Shown here: positions 1 to 9,642 of the stretch, in pieces
Numbering within the stretch: the stretch's first letter is position 1
Layout of the letters: each line of letters starts with the position of its first letter
DNA from: Treponema sp.
GTDB lineage: Bacteria > Spirochaetota > Spirochaetia > Treponematales > Breznakiellaceae
Reading direction: 5' to 3'
NCBI GenBank assembly: GCA_009785215.1
Contig: WQWU01000022.1
Coordinates: 1 to 39,509, forward strand
DNA length: 39,509 bases
Notes under the pieces: generated by a model
What the model saw: the letters and a program-made list of their open reading frames with translations, nothing else
Databases searched by the model: none
Told to the model about the DNA's origin: nothing
Translations under genes and position numbers: made by a program

Positions 1-221
1 AAATTGATAGAAGCAATGATTTGCTGTAGGGTATGATTCAAAAATTTTGTTTAAAACATTTCTTAACTTTTTTCTTTGGTTTTTAATCCGTTTTATACTG
101 ACTTTTAACACAGTCTAGGGGGGCAGAAGTACCAGAGATTTTTAGTTTATCTGTCACAGAATTGAACATAAAATAATTATATCATTATATTTAGATTTTT
201 TGCAATACCTTCTTTATCTTA
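1..221. other. Left-edge intergenic DNA, no gene seen
   Basis: This AT-rich stretch lies downstream of the minus-strand GLUG lipoprotein gene. I see no convincing reading frame, tRNA or hairpin followed by a T-run. It probably belongs to the space between that gene and whatever lies to the left. Confidence 0.5.
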
Positions 222-3215
222 CTACGGAGCTGTATGATTCTGCGCGGGGTTGCCGGGCATGTTCCTTAGAATTGGCAGGTTTGTAACTGGATTCCACATC
301 CATATATTATCAAAATCCCAAGTAAAGGCACCTCCGGTTGTTGACCAAGCTGTAGTGTTCCACCACGTTTGTGTATTAAAGTCGGCTGCGATAATATTCG
401 CACCATCAATACCATTTGCATTATTAATAATACTTAGAACAATACCGCCGGTACCATTAACAGCTGTGTTGTATCTAATATCCATATCTTGTCTTGCATA
501 ATTATTATTTAATTGACCATTTACCTGACTGCCAACAACCCGCCCTAAAACAGAATTGTTTATATTAGTTGTGACAATTCTTGGATTCAACACAACACAA
601 TTTCGTATAGTTCCTACGTTAGCTGCATTGCCATTCTGTCCAACTGCACCGCCTATGGAAGCAATGGTTGCAGTTAAATTTTGAAGATTACCAATAACAT
701 AGCAATTTTGCGCTATACCTGAGTTAAATCCAGTAATCCCGCCAATACCATTATCACCGGAAATAGTACCGACAAAATAACAGTTTTGTATTATATAATC
801 AATTGCATTTTGACCAACAATGCCGCCAATACTACTTGAACCTTTTATATCGCCAATAAAATAACAACTTTGTATAACACCCGGCAAAACAGTGTCAGGA
901 GCTCTTGAATTCAATCCAACAACACCGCCGATAATATCGTTACCCTCTATTTCACCTGTAGCATAACTGTTTCGCACTATACTAGTATTACTTCCAACCA
1001 CTCCTCCAACACGATTATTACCGGAAACTTTGCCACCTTTAAAATAACAACCCTGTACTGTTCCCCGATTATCTCCGGCTATTCCGCCTGTATTCATAAT
1101 TGTACCGGTGCTGGTACTGGTAACAAAACCTTCAAATGAGCTATTTAAAATTTCACCTCTATTAAATCCTGCCAAACCGCCAACATGACTTTGTCCGGAA
1201 ACACTACCAACAACATGACAATTTGTAATCGCGCCTTCGTTATACCCAACAAGTCCGCCAATATATGAAGTACCGGCAAACGAAACATTAATTAGATTTA
1301 CATTTATTATTAATCCGTCAGTGTGAACACTACCAAATAGACCTACATCGTTAGTACCAGTAATATTTATATTTCTAATCTCATATCCATTACCGTTATA
1401 CGAACCTTTAAACTCATTTTGATATACCCCAATTGGTGTCCACGTTATGCCAAACATATTTAAATCTGCGGTCTGTTTATAATGTGCACTAAGTGTCCAT
1501 ATTGAATATTCTCCTGTGCCTCTGCCGACCTGGCGTAATTCATCTTCATTTGTAACAAGGAAAGGATTTTGTTCTGTACCAAGATTCGATACACGCAGCA
1601 AACCCTCACCATCTACCAATTCAATTTGATAATTTGCGCCGGTGGTATTTCCGGTTATCGCGCGGGGAGCGCTAAAGTTATTCCGGAAATAGCCTAAACT
1701 ATCGTTAATTTTGTTTATAACTGCCGGATTAACCGTGCCTTTAATCACATTGCGGTTTTCCCAATTAGAAATGACGCTGTTAGAACCGGTTATTGTTGGC
1801 TGCAATCCAAAAAGATTAAGGGTATTTATTTCGCCAGTCCAATTGGAATTAATAGTTACAGATGAATTTCCGCCAAGATCGCTTACTAGTGTAACAATTT
1901 CTATATTTGCACCTCCGGATAAAACTAACTCTGCTGTTTGATAAATAAATAACTCGCCGTTTAGTTTTATATTGAAAACAGCCAGTTTATTGCTGGATGC
2001 TGCATTTGCTCCAACATTAAACAAAACTCCTGTTCCGGAATTATTTATCGCTTCTGTTCCCGTTAATCCAGCTATGGTCAAATTTGTACTGGAAACATTC
2101 ATTACCTGCGGCGCGATAGAAACGCTGTTTCTTATGTATAATGTGAACTCGTTGCCAGGAGCTGCGCTGGCTTTAGCATGCGCTATCGCTTTTTCCGCTT
2201 CTGTGGCTTCCGGCCTGCCGGATAAATCTATATGACTGCTTGTCCACCGCGCTATTAAAGTTCTGTTACCCAAAACTTTATCGCCTGTCTCCCACAGAAC
2301 AGGTGAATCATCATCTGTATACCATCCGTCAAAAACATAACCTATATTATCCGGAGGAGTTCCAAGATAAAGATACGCGTCTTTTGTTTTGGTTATTGTT
2401 GCAGGTGCAAAATCTGCGCCGTGAGCATACGTTTGAGTTTCCGGAGGCATTCCGTTATCATATATTAAAACAACTGTATGATTCAAACTTGTAAAATAAT
2501 CCTGAGTAACATTAAAAACATAACGGCTAAGCATGTTCTGATACACATGCAAAACTACAAGGTGCTGAATTTCATTATGGTCACCGCTTCTTTTTAAGTT
2601 AAAAAATACATTGTAATAACCAACATTAAGCTGAATAGAAGTATTCCTGTCTAAAGGCGAGGTTATAAAATCAATAGTCCTTGCCTCTGATGTATTTACA
2701 GGATTTATAGGAACAATAGACATTTCCGCAACTGTAACAAAATCCGGAAATATAACCTCCCAGCTAAATGTGCCCTTTGAACCTGCTACGCCTATATCAA
2801 TAATTGCTTCCAGGCGGACTGTTTTATTTTCTCCGCTGCCTGCAGAAATATTTATATTATTCTCTCTTCCTGACATTACAAGGTCATTGTTTAAATAAGC
2901 ATCAACAATTACATAGTAATTGCCGGATAAAAGAAAAAACGGAGCAGAAAAAGAAACAGGGTTCTGCTGAAGAACAAGATTACCAGTACCTGTTTCATAA
3001 AAAGAAATACCATAACTGTTTGGAGTAATTGCCGCAGGTTTTATGGTACGGCTGTTTTCATCCGCTAAAGAGAGCGTAATATAACCCATTCCGGGAGGAA
3101 GATTAGGAGGTGTATCATCGAAATACAGCGGGCTGAACGGCTCCGGGCAAGACATAACAAAAAACGAAACAAAGAGAATAAAAGAAATAAATGCTGTTTT
3201 AAACATATTATTCAT
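222..3215 (-). CDS. Surface lipoprotein with InlB-type and GLUG repeats
   Basis: This is a predicted exported lipoprotein of 997 residues. The signal peptide ends in a lipobox FVMSC with the lipidated Cys at about residue 23. An InlB-type (Listeria/Bacteroides) repeat ending in ARWT lies near residues 250-325. About eight degenerate GLUG-type repeats (GGLVGYNEG, GGLAGFNRG, GGIAGDNRG and so on) fill roughly residues 655-890. These repeats probably form an elongated beta structure, and such proteins are usually surface or adhesin-like, although no ligand can be read from sequence. I chose the ATG at 3215 because GGAGAGAAGG precedes it. A TTG 24 nt further upstream lacks support. The start is 13 nt from the stop of the preceding lipoprotein gene, so the two are probably co-transcribed. 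The family assignment is good; the function is inferred. Confidence 0.85.
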   Translation of the reverse strand: MNNMFKTAFISFILFVSFFVMSCPEPFSPLYFDDTPPNLPPGMGYITLSLADENSRTIKPAAITPNSYGISFYETGTGNLVLQQNPVSFSAPFFLLSGNYYVIVDAYLNNDLVMSGRENNINISAGSGENKTVRLEAIIDIGVAGSKGTFSWEVIFPDFVTVAEMSIVPINPVNTSEARTIDFITSPLDRNTSIQLNVGYYNVFFNLKRSGDHNEIQHLVVLHVYQNMLSRYVFNVTQDYFTSLNHTVVLIYDNGMPPETQTYAHGADFAPATITKTKDAYLYLGTPPDNIGYVFDGWYTDDDSPVLWETGDKVLGNRTLIARWTSSHIDLSGRPEATEAEKAIAHAKASAAPGNEFTLYIRNSVSIAPQVMNVSSTNLTIAGLTGTEAINNSGTGVLFNVGANAASSNKLAVFNIKLNGELFIYQTAELVLSGGANIEIVTLVSDLGGNSSVTINSNWTGEINTLNLFGLQPTITGSNSVISNWENRNVIKGTVNPAVINKINDSLGYFRNNFSAPRAITGNTTGANYQIELVDGEGLLRVSNLGTEQNPFLVTNEDELRQVGRGTGEYSIWTLSAHYKQTADLNMFGITWTPIGVYQNEFKGSYNGNGYEIRNINITGTNDVGLFGSVHTDGLIINVNLINVSFAGTSYIGGLVGYNEGAITNCHVVGSVSGQSHVGGLAGFNRGEILNSSFEGFVTSTSTGTIMNTGGIAGDNRGTVQGCYFKGGKVSGNNRVGGVVGSNTSIVRNSYATGEIEGNDIIGGVVGLNSRAPDTVLPGVIQSCYFIGDIKGSSSIGGIVGQNAIDYIIQNCYFVGTISGDNGIGGITGFNSGIAQNCYVIGNLQNLTATIASIGGAVGQNGNAANVGTIRNCVVLNPRIVTTNINNSVLGRVVGSQVNGQLNNNYARQDMDIRYNTAVNGTGGIVLSIINNANGIDGANIIAADFNTQTWWNTTAWSTTGGAFTWDFDNIWMWNPVTNLPILRNMPGNPAQNHTAP

Positions 3216-3228
3216 TTGTCCTTCTCTC

Positions 3229-4455
3229 CTATTCCGCAACCGTAAAGGTAAGAGTTAAACTTTCCGGCACACCGTTATGTAAAAAAGTAATAGTAAGAAG
3301 TTTTATACCATCAGAATTGTATCTATCATCCGAAACATTCAGAACTAATGAAGCGCCGCTTCCAAGAGGTATGCCGTTATAAATCCACTGAATATTTATA
3401 AAATTGCCTGCGTTCGTTATTTCAAGCGGAACGGTTTTAAATAACGGGTTACTTGTGCGGTATAAAACTATGTTTTCTGTAGTGTCTAACATTAAACCAG
3501 AACCCGGAACATTTATTATAGTAATACCGATACTTGCTGTATTAAATGAAACTGCATTACTGCTTGCGCTTATTGGCCCTGCAAGATAATTAGAATTTTC
3601 TTTGGAACGAGCATAAACAAAATATTCTGCTCCTGCACTAAGACCAGAGAATACCAATCCATCCTGCCAAACCGATAATCCTGTTCCATTGTTTAAAGTG
3701 CTAATTGCATATTCTATACTCTGCCCGGTTGGGGTAACCAGTGTAGATGGTGTTGTTACTGTAATAACAGGAGAAGTATCACTACCGGAAATAACCGGAG
3801 TACTAACAGCCGATCCTGCCGCTTTTTCAACAACCATAGTTACAAGAAATGATGCAGAAATAAAACTTCCGTTAGAAACAGTAACCCTTGCTGTATAGAA
3901 ACCGGCAGGAAGAACCGGTAAAAAAGATAAAACAAAATCTTCGCTTTCTCCGGGTTCAAGGTTCTCCAATGAATTTTTAGAAATGGAAAAACTGCCGGCA
4001 TTAACACCGGAAACTGTTATAGACATTAAACCTGTATCTAATTCACTGGCGGGATTATTTGTTACAGTTATTGTTTGCGAAGGCGGTATATTATATCCTA
4101 ACCCTACAGAACCCAGATTACCAACACCGGATGTATCTAATGTAGAAAAATAAATTCCAAAGCGAAGCCAACCGGCATAAAGTATCATGTCTCCGCCGGG
4201 AATTGTGTTAAAATTCCACTCGACATCGTTATCATCGATCCAATTTACAAAAAGAAAACTTTCCCTTTCAGGATTTTCCGGTTTTGTTAATAATTCGCCT
4301 CTTAACAGTCTTTGTTCGGGAACAGAACTGCCGCCGTTAGTATCAAAAGAAATAATTCTAAAATCTAAAAGTTTTTCCATCATTGGATTCGGACAGGAAG
4401 TAAAAATTAAAACAACAGAGAAAATGAAAGCAGAAAAATTAACTTTTCGGTTCAA
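3229..4455 (-). CDS. Lipoprotein with one InlB-type repeat and an Ig-like domain
   Basis: This is a predicted exported lipoprotein of 408 residues. The signal peptide ends in IFTSC with Cys at about residue 21. An InlB-type repeat (SFDTNGGSSVPEQ to ILYAGW) follows at about residues 33-95. Next comes a beta-sandwich-like segment, about 110-210, with the pattern of the Ig-like domains found in choice-of-anchor proteins. The rest is Ser/Thr/Gly-rich and beta-type. I prefer the TTG at 4455, which overlaps the upstream stop as TTGA and has AGGGG about 8 nt before it. A GTG at 4473 is possible but gives a poorer signal peptide. The gene sits between the beta-barrel gene and the GLUG lipoprotein gene in what looks like a three-gene envelope operon. 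No enzyme motif is visible. Confidence 0.8.
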   Translation of the reverse strand: MNRKVNFSAFIFSVVLIFTSCPNPMMEKLLDFRIISFDTNGGSSVPEQRLLRGELLTKPENPERESFLFVNWIDDNDVEWNFNTIPGGDMILYAGWLRFGIYFSTLDTSGVGNLGSVGLGYNIPPSQTITVTNNPASELDTGLMSITVSGVNAGSFSISKNSLENLEPGESEDFVLSFLPVLPAGFYTARVTVSNGSFISASFLVTMVVEKAAGSAVSTPVISGSDTSPVITVTTPSTLVTPTGQSIEYAISTLNNGTGLSVWQDGLVFSGLSAGAEYFVYARSKENSNYLAGPISASSNAVSFNTASIGITIINVPGSGLMLDTTENIVLYRTSNPLFKTVPLEITNAGNFINIQWIYNGIPLGSGASLVLNVSDDRYNSDGIKLLTITFLHNGVPESLTLTFTVAE

Positions 4456-4946
4456 AACCTGACCCCTGCGCACACTCCAACGCCTAGAATATAAGGTACA
4501 CCGGAACGAACATGCGGCTCAATAAACCATCTGTCATTAAAAACAAAACGCCAGCCAAAACATAATCCGGCGGACAGTGTACCGGAATAAGAAGGAAGAA
4601 AAGCATCGCCGGAACGGTTAAAAACAGAAGGGCCGCCCATAACCTGAATAAAGGCGCCTGAGTAAACATCCCTGCCTGATAAATAAAATCTAAGTAAAAA
4701 ACTAACTTCCAGTGTATCTACATCATCGCCGCTGATAAAATATGCAAGTTTTAATCCAATCATGGAGCCAGAACCGTACCCAATCGTTAGGCTTCCGCCG
4801 TAAGCAAGTCCTTGTGTGCTGTACGAAGCAGCTTCAAAACCGGGAGCAGCCCAAAAATCTCCTCTTTTTCCAGCATCTTCTTCTGCAAAAACAGTGAATA
4901 CAGACAAAATAAATAATCCAAACAAAAGAAGGGCTTTCTTTAACAT
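4452..4946 (-). CDS. Small outer-membrane beta-barrel protein
   Basis: This 164-residue protein has a signal peptide cleaved near VFAEED. The mature part alternates hydrophobic and polar residues with many Gly and aromatic residues and ends in Phe (AGVRF), which is the pattern of an eight-stranded outer-membrane barrel with a C-terminal insertion signal. I cannot name a specific family. It is the first gene of a likely operon with two lipoprotein genes, so it may help display or anchor them, which is inference. The ATG has no Shine-Dalgarno. Instead TATATT lies 6 nt upstream, consistent with a leaderless mRNA. Confidence 0.75.
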   Translation of the reverse strand: MLKKALLLFGLFILSVFTVFAEEDAGKRGDFWAAPGFEAASYSTQGLAYGGSLTIGYGSGSMIGLKLAYFISGDDVDTLEVSFLLRFYLSGRDVYSGAFIQVMGGPSVFNRSGDAFLPSYSGTLSAGLCFGWRFVFNDRWFIEPHVRSGVPYILGVGVCAGVRF

Positions 4947-4952
4947 AATGTA

Positions 4953-4958
4953 AATATA
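4953..4958 (-). promoter_or_regulatory. Candidate -10 box for the beta-barrel/lipoprotein operon
   Basis: TATATT on the minus strand ends 6 nt before the ATG at 4946. No good -35 is visible. It matches the spacing seen at other unit-heading genes here. Confidence 0.35.
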
Positions 4959-4964
4959 CAGAAT

Positions 4965-6488
4965 TTACGGAATAAAAAATACCTGTCCGGGATAAATTAA
5001 GTCTGGATTCCTGATATTATTGGCTTCTGTTATTCTTGTCCATAACATAGGATCTCCGTAAAATTGCCTTGCTACCCTGCCAAGAGTATCACCTGCCTGA
5101 ATCGTATAATTCTGCCCAGTGCTAACTACGTTAACTCCGTTAACGGTACTTGCGGTTCTTGCCGGAACAGTTACAGGAGTTGGACGAACAACTGGTAAAC
5201 TCTCTGTTCTTGTTTCTGCTCTAACTTCTCTGGCGCGCTCAATGGAAGCTGCCGGTATTTCCACAACAGATGCTGCAGCCAATGATGCAGTAGTTTGTTC
5301 AATTCTAAAAGAACCAATCCGCGAGTAAGCGGAATCACCGTAATAAACCTGTGAAAAAACAGGTTTAATACGCCAATACCATGTTCCTTGTGTCAGCTCG
5401 GAAATAATCAAAGAAGCGGACGTAATTTGTCTTGAAATTTTAATATTGTTAAAATCGGAGGTTTCGCTTATTTCTGCAATATATCTGGAAGCTTCCTGCT
5501 TTTCTGCCCACTGAAAACGCAATTGAGGCAGAGTTTCAGAATAACGGAATATACTGCCTGTAACAGGGCTTATAAGTATTGGCCCGGAAGAATCGATTAT
5601 ATTAAACGAACCTCTTCTTAAAATAGAACTGTCATACATAAGCCGCCAATGCCATAAACCTGTATCAAAGGCTGCCTGCGCAGAATTTATAAGACCGTCC
5701 AAAACGAGTAAATTATTTCTAAAATTGATGTCTGAAGAAACTTCCAGGCGAAGCCTGTCTTCCGGCTCAAAGTTTATTCTGTTCCAGTTAAAGTTTACAA
5801 TAATCTCTTCCCGGCTGCTTTTCAGATAACGCGCATTCGGCAATGGGCGGATAACAACTGCTGCAGGATTTAAAAGTTCTGTGCCTTCAGTATCAAACGC
5901 TATCATCGCTCCTTCTGAAATTTCTCTTCTTTGCCCTTCTTGTATAAATTCAACAGTACCTTCATTTACCTGTACAGCAATTCCTTCTTCACTGGCAGCT
6001 GCGCTTAACACTGAGCCCGACATTGCCTGCACCTGATTCCCCATAAGGTTCAGCATAATTCCAACGCTTTCCTCGCCGGCTATTACGCTTATGTTTCCTT
6101 CTCTAAGTTCAACCTGATAAGTTCCAATGCCGTCTATCATGGATTGAATACGAATCAATGTATTTTCATTTAATAATATTTCATTGTGTGCTATATCGAT
6201 TGTTGCAGAAGAAAAATCAGATGCGCGGATTAAATCGCCTGGATAAACGAATGAATCTACAAATATTCTATCCCATAATACGCGATCTTCATGCCGGCGC
6301 TGAACAATATTGCTCCTTAATGTAAGAAAACCGGCAGGTTCTTCATCGCGTTTATCGAATGTATGCATAAGATCCTGCTGGAACAGATAAAGCCCCAATA
6401 TTGCAGTAGAAATAAAAAAAACAAGAACTATAATATCGATTATCCGTAATTTACTGCTGGGATAAGGCGTTGGAATTTTTCCGCTCAT
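4965..6488 (-). CDS. FecR-domain and LysM membrane protein
   Basis: This 507-residue protein has an N-terminal membrane anchor at about residues 15-37 and then a FecR-like domain at about 50-200 (DSFVYPGDLIRA, DIAHNEILLNENTLIRI). Two fibronectin-like beta segments carry tryptophan-rich edges (GLWHWRLM, GTWYWRIKP). The C-terminus is a LysM domain (YTIQAGDTLGRVARQFYGD, LIYPGQVFFIP). LysM binds peptidoglycan, so the protein probably spans from inner membrane to cell wall. FecR here is more likely a structural or sensing module than a sigma regulator, since no sigma gene is adjacent. I chose the ATG at 6488 because AGGTGA precedes it by 5 nt; a GTG 9 nt upstream is the alternative. It follows the cyclase gene by 9 nt and is probably co-transcribed. 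Confidence 0.85.
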   Translation of the reverse strand: MSGKIPTPYPSSKLRIIDIIVLVFFISTAILGLYLFQQDLMHTFDKRDEEPAGFLTLRSNIVQRRHEDRVLWDRIFVDSFVYPGDLIRASDFSSATIDIAHNEILLNENTLIRIQSMIDGIGTYQVELREGNISVIAGEESVGIMLNLMGNQVQAMSGSVLSAAASEEGIAVQVNEGTVEFIQEGQRREISEGAMIAFDTEGTELLNPAAVVIRPLPNARYLKSSREEIIVNFNWNRINFEPEDRLRLEVSSDINFRNNLLVLDGLINSAQAAFDTGLWHWRLMYDSSILRRGSFNIIDSSGPILISPVTGSIFRYSETLPQLRFQWAEKQEASRYIAEISETSDFNNIKISRQITSASLIISELTQGTWYWRIKPVFSQVYYGDSAYSRIGSFRIEQTTASLAAASVVEIPAASIERAREVRAETRTESLPVVRPTPVTVPARTASTVNGVNVVSTGQNYTIQAGDTLGRVARQFYGDPMLWTRITEANNIRNPDLIYPGQVFFIP

Positions 6489-6497
6489 ACTATTCAC

Positions 6498-8390
6498 CTA
6501 TCTTTTATCGGTAAAAACATATTTTGGTTCTGCAGAATTGGTATCCAGCCTTAGATTATCCGGCTCTTTAATGCCAAGAGTCCTTCTAAGCCTAACAAGC
6601 GATTTCGGCCCTTTTGGGTTTTTTGCATAATTAATTACAGCAAAAATCCGCACCGGCTTTTCTTTTCCTTTAACTTTAACAGACGGCATTTCAACAGTAA
6701 TAAATCTTTTTTTAACAAGCTTCCATGTATTTTCGCCGATTAAAATATCTGCGCCGAATGTTTTGGAAAGCGATTCAATACGCGATGCAAGATTTACAGG
6801 GTCTCCTATAACAGTATATTCCATACGTTTATCGCTTCCAAGCTGACCTGCCGTTATAGTACCGGTATTAATGCCTATACCGATACTAATGCGCGGATTT
6901 TCAGGGTTATCTTTTGTGCGTCCTATATTCATTCTGCGAAGAGCTCCGCGCATCATTAAAGCAGCCCTTATACAATTATAAGCATCCTTTCTTGTACTGC
7001 CGGTTGTAAAAGCCGTACCCCAATGCGCCATAAGCGCGTCTCCGATAAACTTATCTACAACGCCGCCGGTTTTTTCTACGCATTCTATCATGTGCGTAAA
7101 ATATGCATTAAGCCAGTGTACTATTCTTCCGGATGCTTCGTTATCAAATGTATTTGTAAAACTTTCAGAAATGGAAGTAAACTCGCGGATATCAGAAAAG
7201 AATATCGTGGCTTTTTTAGGAAACCCGCCTGGTTTAATTTCGCCGCGCATGGCTCTTACTGCAATGTCACGGTTTGTAAACCTTCCAAAGACATGGAGAG
7301 CCTTGCACATGCGGTGGAACGACGAAGTTAAAACGCCGATTTCATCGCGGCTTTTGGGTTTTAACGAGATTTCAAAAATACCGCTTTCTATGTCATGCGC
7401 GGCAATAGCAAGCGATTTTAACGGTATAGAAATACTTTTGGCAAAAAACCAAATCAATATAATCGATATACTTAGAACAGTAAGTGTAAGATAAATATTC
7501 CGCCGCGTAGTAGCATCTATACCTTCGAAGATTTTGCTGTATTCAATATTGGTAATAACGATAACACCTGCAATATTCAGTTTGGTAAACGCTCCAAAGT
7601 AGCGCGCTCCTTCTTCATCTGTATACAGAATTTGTGCGCTTCTTTCAGAATTGTTCCATATTCTTTTTATAAAATCACTTTCCGACATATTTACGCCATT
7701 TCTTACAATATCAAAATCGGCATGTATTAAAATTATACCTTCGTCATTTACAAGATAAGACTGATTCACGCCGTAACCAAAAGAGTCGCTCAAAGCTGCT
7801 GGAGAAAAAACAACACCTGCGCCGCCGTCCTGCCAGGGAAAAAACAAAACAAGCACAGGAGCCCTGAATATCTGTGCTGCATTTAACAATAGTGTTTCTC
7901 CGGCGGCAGCCCGCTGAAGTGCAGCAGTATTAATATCACGGTATGTTTCTGCCAAAGACGGATCGATATTATTTGTTTCAAAAAAATTATTATTTATAAA
8001 AAGTTCTGATTGTTCAGCCTGCCCGAATCCGCCCAGAACTGTAAAAAAAACTGATGCCGCCATTGGATTACGTTCAAAAAAATATTCTGCTGTGTCCTGC
8101 GCAAGAAGGCTTCCTGCGCCAATGGAAGTAATCGTGCGGATAAGTATTAATGAATTGGAATGAATATATTCAAAAGCGGCTTCTGCAGCCATTGCAGTTC
8201 TGCGGTTTGTTTCAAAGTTATTTTCTTCCGCCATAATCTGCAGGTCTCCGCGGATAAGCCAGGAAGCCAGAGCGATAATAGAACCAAGAGAAATAAGAAC
8301 AATAAAAGTAATTATGATTATAAGTTTTGTGCCGATAGAAAACCGGATCTTCATTAATCCGCCGTCTTTCTGAGCCATTCCCCTCTCCAT
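6498..8390 (-). CDS. Membrane class III adenylate/guanylate cyclase with HAMP domain
   Basis: It makes a cyclic nucleotide, probably cAMP, from the nucleoside triphosphate. Of the 630 residues, a first membrane helix (about 21-45) is followed by a periplasmic sensor region of about 250 residues, a second helix near 300-315, a HAMP linker, and a class III cyclase domain at about 385-580. Metal-binding Asp residues are in FFSDIREFTS and KFIGDALMAHWG. The Lys of VDKFIGD and Thr of EYTVIGD favour ATP as substrate. Transition-state Asn and Arg are in DPVNLASRIESL. All key residues are present, so it should be active. Two starts are possible. The ATG at 8390 lies 7 nt after TACAAT and would be leaderless. 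The ATG at 8378 has GGAG 6 nt before it. It lies downstream of flagellar rod genes and upstream of the FecR-LysM gene. Confidence 0.92.
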   Translation of the reverse strand: MERGMAQKDGGLMKIRFSIGTKLIIIITFIVLISLGSIIALASWLIRGDLQIMAEENNFETNRRTAMAAEAAFEYIHSNSLILIRTITSIGAGSLLAQDTAEYFFERNPMAASVFFTVLGGFGQAEQSELFINNNFFETNNIDPSLAETYRDINTAALQRAAAGETLLLNAAQIFRAPVLVLFFPWQDGGAGVVFSPAALSDSFGYGVNQSYLVNDEGIILIHADFDIVRNGVNMSESDFIKRIWNNSERSAQILYTDEEGARYFGAFTKLNIAGVIVITNIEYSKIFEGIDATTRRNIYLTLTVLSISIILIWFFAKSISIPLKSLAIAAHDIESGIFEISLKPKSRDEIGVLTSSFHRMCKALHVFGRFTNRDIAVRAMRGEIKPGGFPKKATIFFSDIREFTSISESFTNTFDNEASGRIVHWLNAYFTHMIECVEKTGGVVDKFIGDALMAHWGTAFTTGSTRKDAYNCIRAALMMRGALRRMNIGRTKDNPENPRISIGIGINTGTITAGQLGSDKRMEYTVIGDPVNLASRIESLSKTFGADILIGENTWKLVKKRFITVEMPSVKVKGKEKPVRIFAVINYAKNPKGPKSLVRLRRTLGIKEPDNLRLDTNSAEPKYVFTDKR

Positions 8391-8397
8391 AAGGAGT

Positions 8398-8427
8398 ATT
8401 GTATCACACTATTACTGTTTATTGCAA
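8398..8427 (-). promoter_or_regulatory. Candidate promoter for the cyclase gene
   Basis: On the minus strand TTGCAA (8422-8427) is followed after 18 nt by TACAAT (8398-8403), with TG one base before the -10, making an extended -10. It overlaps the last codons of the rod-binding gene. Transcription would start near the ATG at 8390. Confidence 0.55.
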
Positions 8428-8808
8428 TCTTTTAAGCTGCCGGTATGCCTGTTCTGCAAGTCCAAAATTTGCATTTCTTGTGTAATCTTTTGCATATTCT
8501 TCATAAAGCATATCTTCGTACATTTTTCCTGCAAAACTTTCATCTATAAAGCCGGATTTCTGAACAGTATTTCTCATGCTGGTTAATAAATTTTTTACCA
8601 AAAAAGTTTCCAGTTCAAGACAAAGCTGATAAAGTTTATCTTCTTTGTCTATTCCTTTGCTGTCGCGGGCGCCGTGAGAAACTGCCGGAGTGTCTGCCGC
8701 CATTGTTCTTTTTATTATATCTTCAAAACTTTCAGAACCGCGGTTTACAGAAGGAGAAGAAAGGCGGGTATTTTCCATTTGTAAAGCGCTAAATCCGGCT
8801 ATGTCCAT
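8419..8808 (-). CDS. Flagellar rod-binding protein (FlgJ N-terminal-like)
   Basis: This 129-residue protein matches the rod-binding domain found at the N-terminus of proteobacterial FlgJ, with the segment LYQLCLELETFLVKNLLTSM followed by SFAGKMYEDMLYEEYAKD and a C-terminal amphipathic helix. It lacks the muramidase domain, as in other bacteria where rod capping and wall cutting are separate proteins. It probably helps assemble the rod in the periplasm. It follows flgG by 14 nt with AAGGGG before the ATG, so it belongs to the flgF-flgG operon. Its 3' end contains the -35 of the cyclase promoter. Confidence 0.85.
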   Translation of the reverse strand: MDIAGFSALQMENTRLSSPSVNRGSESFEDIIKRTMAADTPAVSHGARDSKGIDKEDKLYQLCLELETFLVKNLLTSMRNTVQKSGFIDESFAGKMYEDMLYEEYAKDYTRNANFGLAEQAYRQLKRLQ

Positions 8809-8822
8809 TTATTACCCCTTTA

Positions 8823-9623
8823 TTATCTCTTCAGTGTTGTTGCTGTTCCCAGCATATTATCGCTTGTCTGAATTGTGCGTGAATTAAACTCGTAAGCACG
8901 CTGTGCGATAATTAAGTTAACCATTTCTGTAACAACTGCGACATTGGACATTTCAAGAAATTTATGTTCAAGGGTTCCCATACCTTCATAACCTGGTGTT
9001 CCGGGAATTGCATCACCCGATGCCTGAGTTGTCCTGAATAAATTTTCACCTATTGCTGTAAGACCGACAGGATTCGGAAAACGGTACAGTTCAATTCTGC
9101 CGACATCAACTTCTGCTAAATCTCCGTCTTGCGGAACTCTAACGCTAACCCTGCCGTCTTTTGTGATATTAATTGTTTCCGGAAGAAAATTTTCCGGCAT
9201 AACAATATCTGGTATAAGCCAGTAACCATTACTTGTTACCATGCGGCCGTCTGAATCAACCTTAAAGTTTCCGTTGCGAGTATATGCCAAAGAACCGTCA
9301 TACATTTGTATTCTAAAAAATCCCTCACCTGCAATTGCAACATCTGTTGCTACATCAGTTGCCTGCAGCGCACCCTGCGAAAACACACGCTGAGTATCTG
9401 CAAGTTTAACGCCATGACCCATTTGAATACCAACAGGAACAACTGTGTCTTCTGTAGCTGGTGTACCGGCAGTTCTTACAGTCTGATAAATAAGATCTTC
9501 AAAATCTGCACGCTGTTTTTTATATCCGTGAGTATTTACGTTTGCAAGATTATTTGAGATTGTATCGATATTTGCCTGCTGCCCAATCATACCGGCAGCT
9601 CCTGTCCATAAACTTCTTACCAT
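8823..9623 (-). CDS. flgG: Flagellar distal rod protein FlgG
   Basis: FlgG forms the distal rod of the flagellum, which in spirochaetes lies in the periplasm. The 266-residue length is normal. The N-terminal rod signature MVRSLWTGAAGM with NNLANVNTHGYKK is present, as is the central FlgG-type GEGFFRIQMYDGSLAYTRNG. The C-terminal motif is EMVNLIIAQRAYEFNSRTIQ followed by a helix that packs with the N-terminus. The start has GGAG 6 nt before ATG. A 126-nt gap full of inverted repeats separates it from flgF, which may alter relative expression. Confidence 0.95.
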   Translation of the reverse strand: MVRSLWTGAAGMIGQQANIDTISNNLANVNTHGYKKQRADFEDLIYQTVRTAGTPATEDTVVPVGIQMGHGVKLADTQRVFSQGALQATDVATDVAIAGEGFFRIQMYDGSLAYTRNGNFKVDSDGRMVTSNGYWLIPDIVMPENFLPETINITKDGRVSVRVPQDGDLAEVDVGRIELYRFPNPVGLTAIGENLFRTTQASGDAIPGTPGYEGMGTLEHKFLEMSNVAVVTEMVNLIIAQRAYEFNSRTIQTSDNMLGTATTLKR

Positions 9624-9642
9624 CTGTATCTCCTTCTTTATG

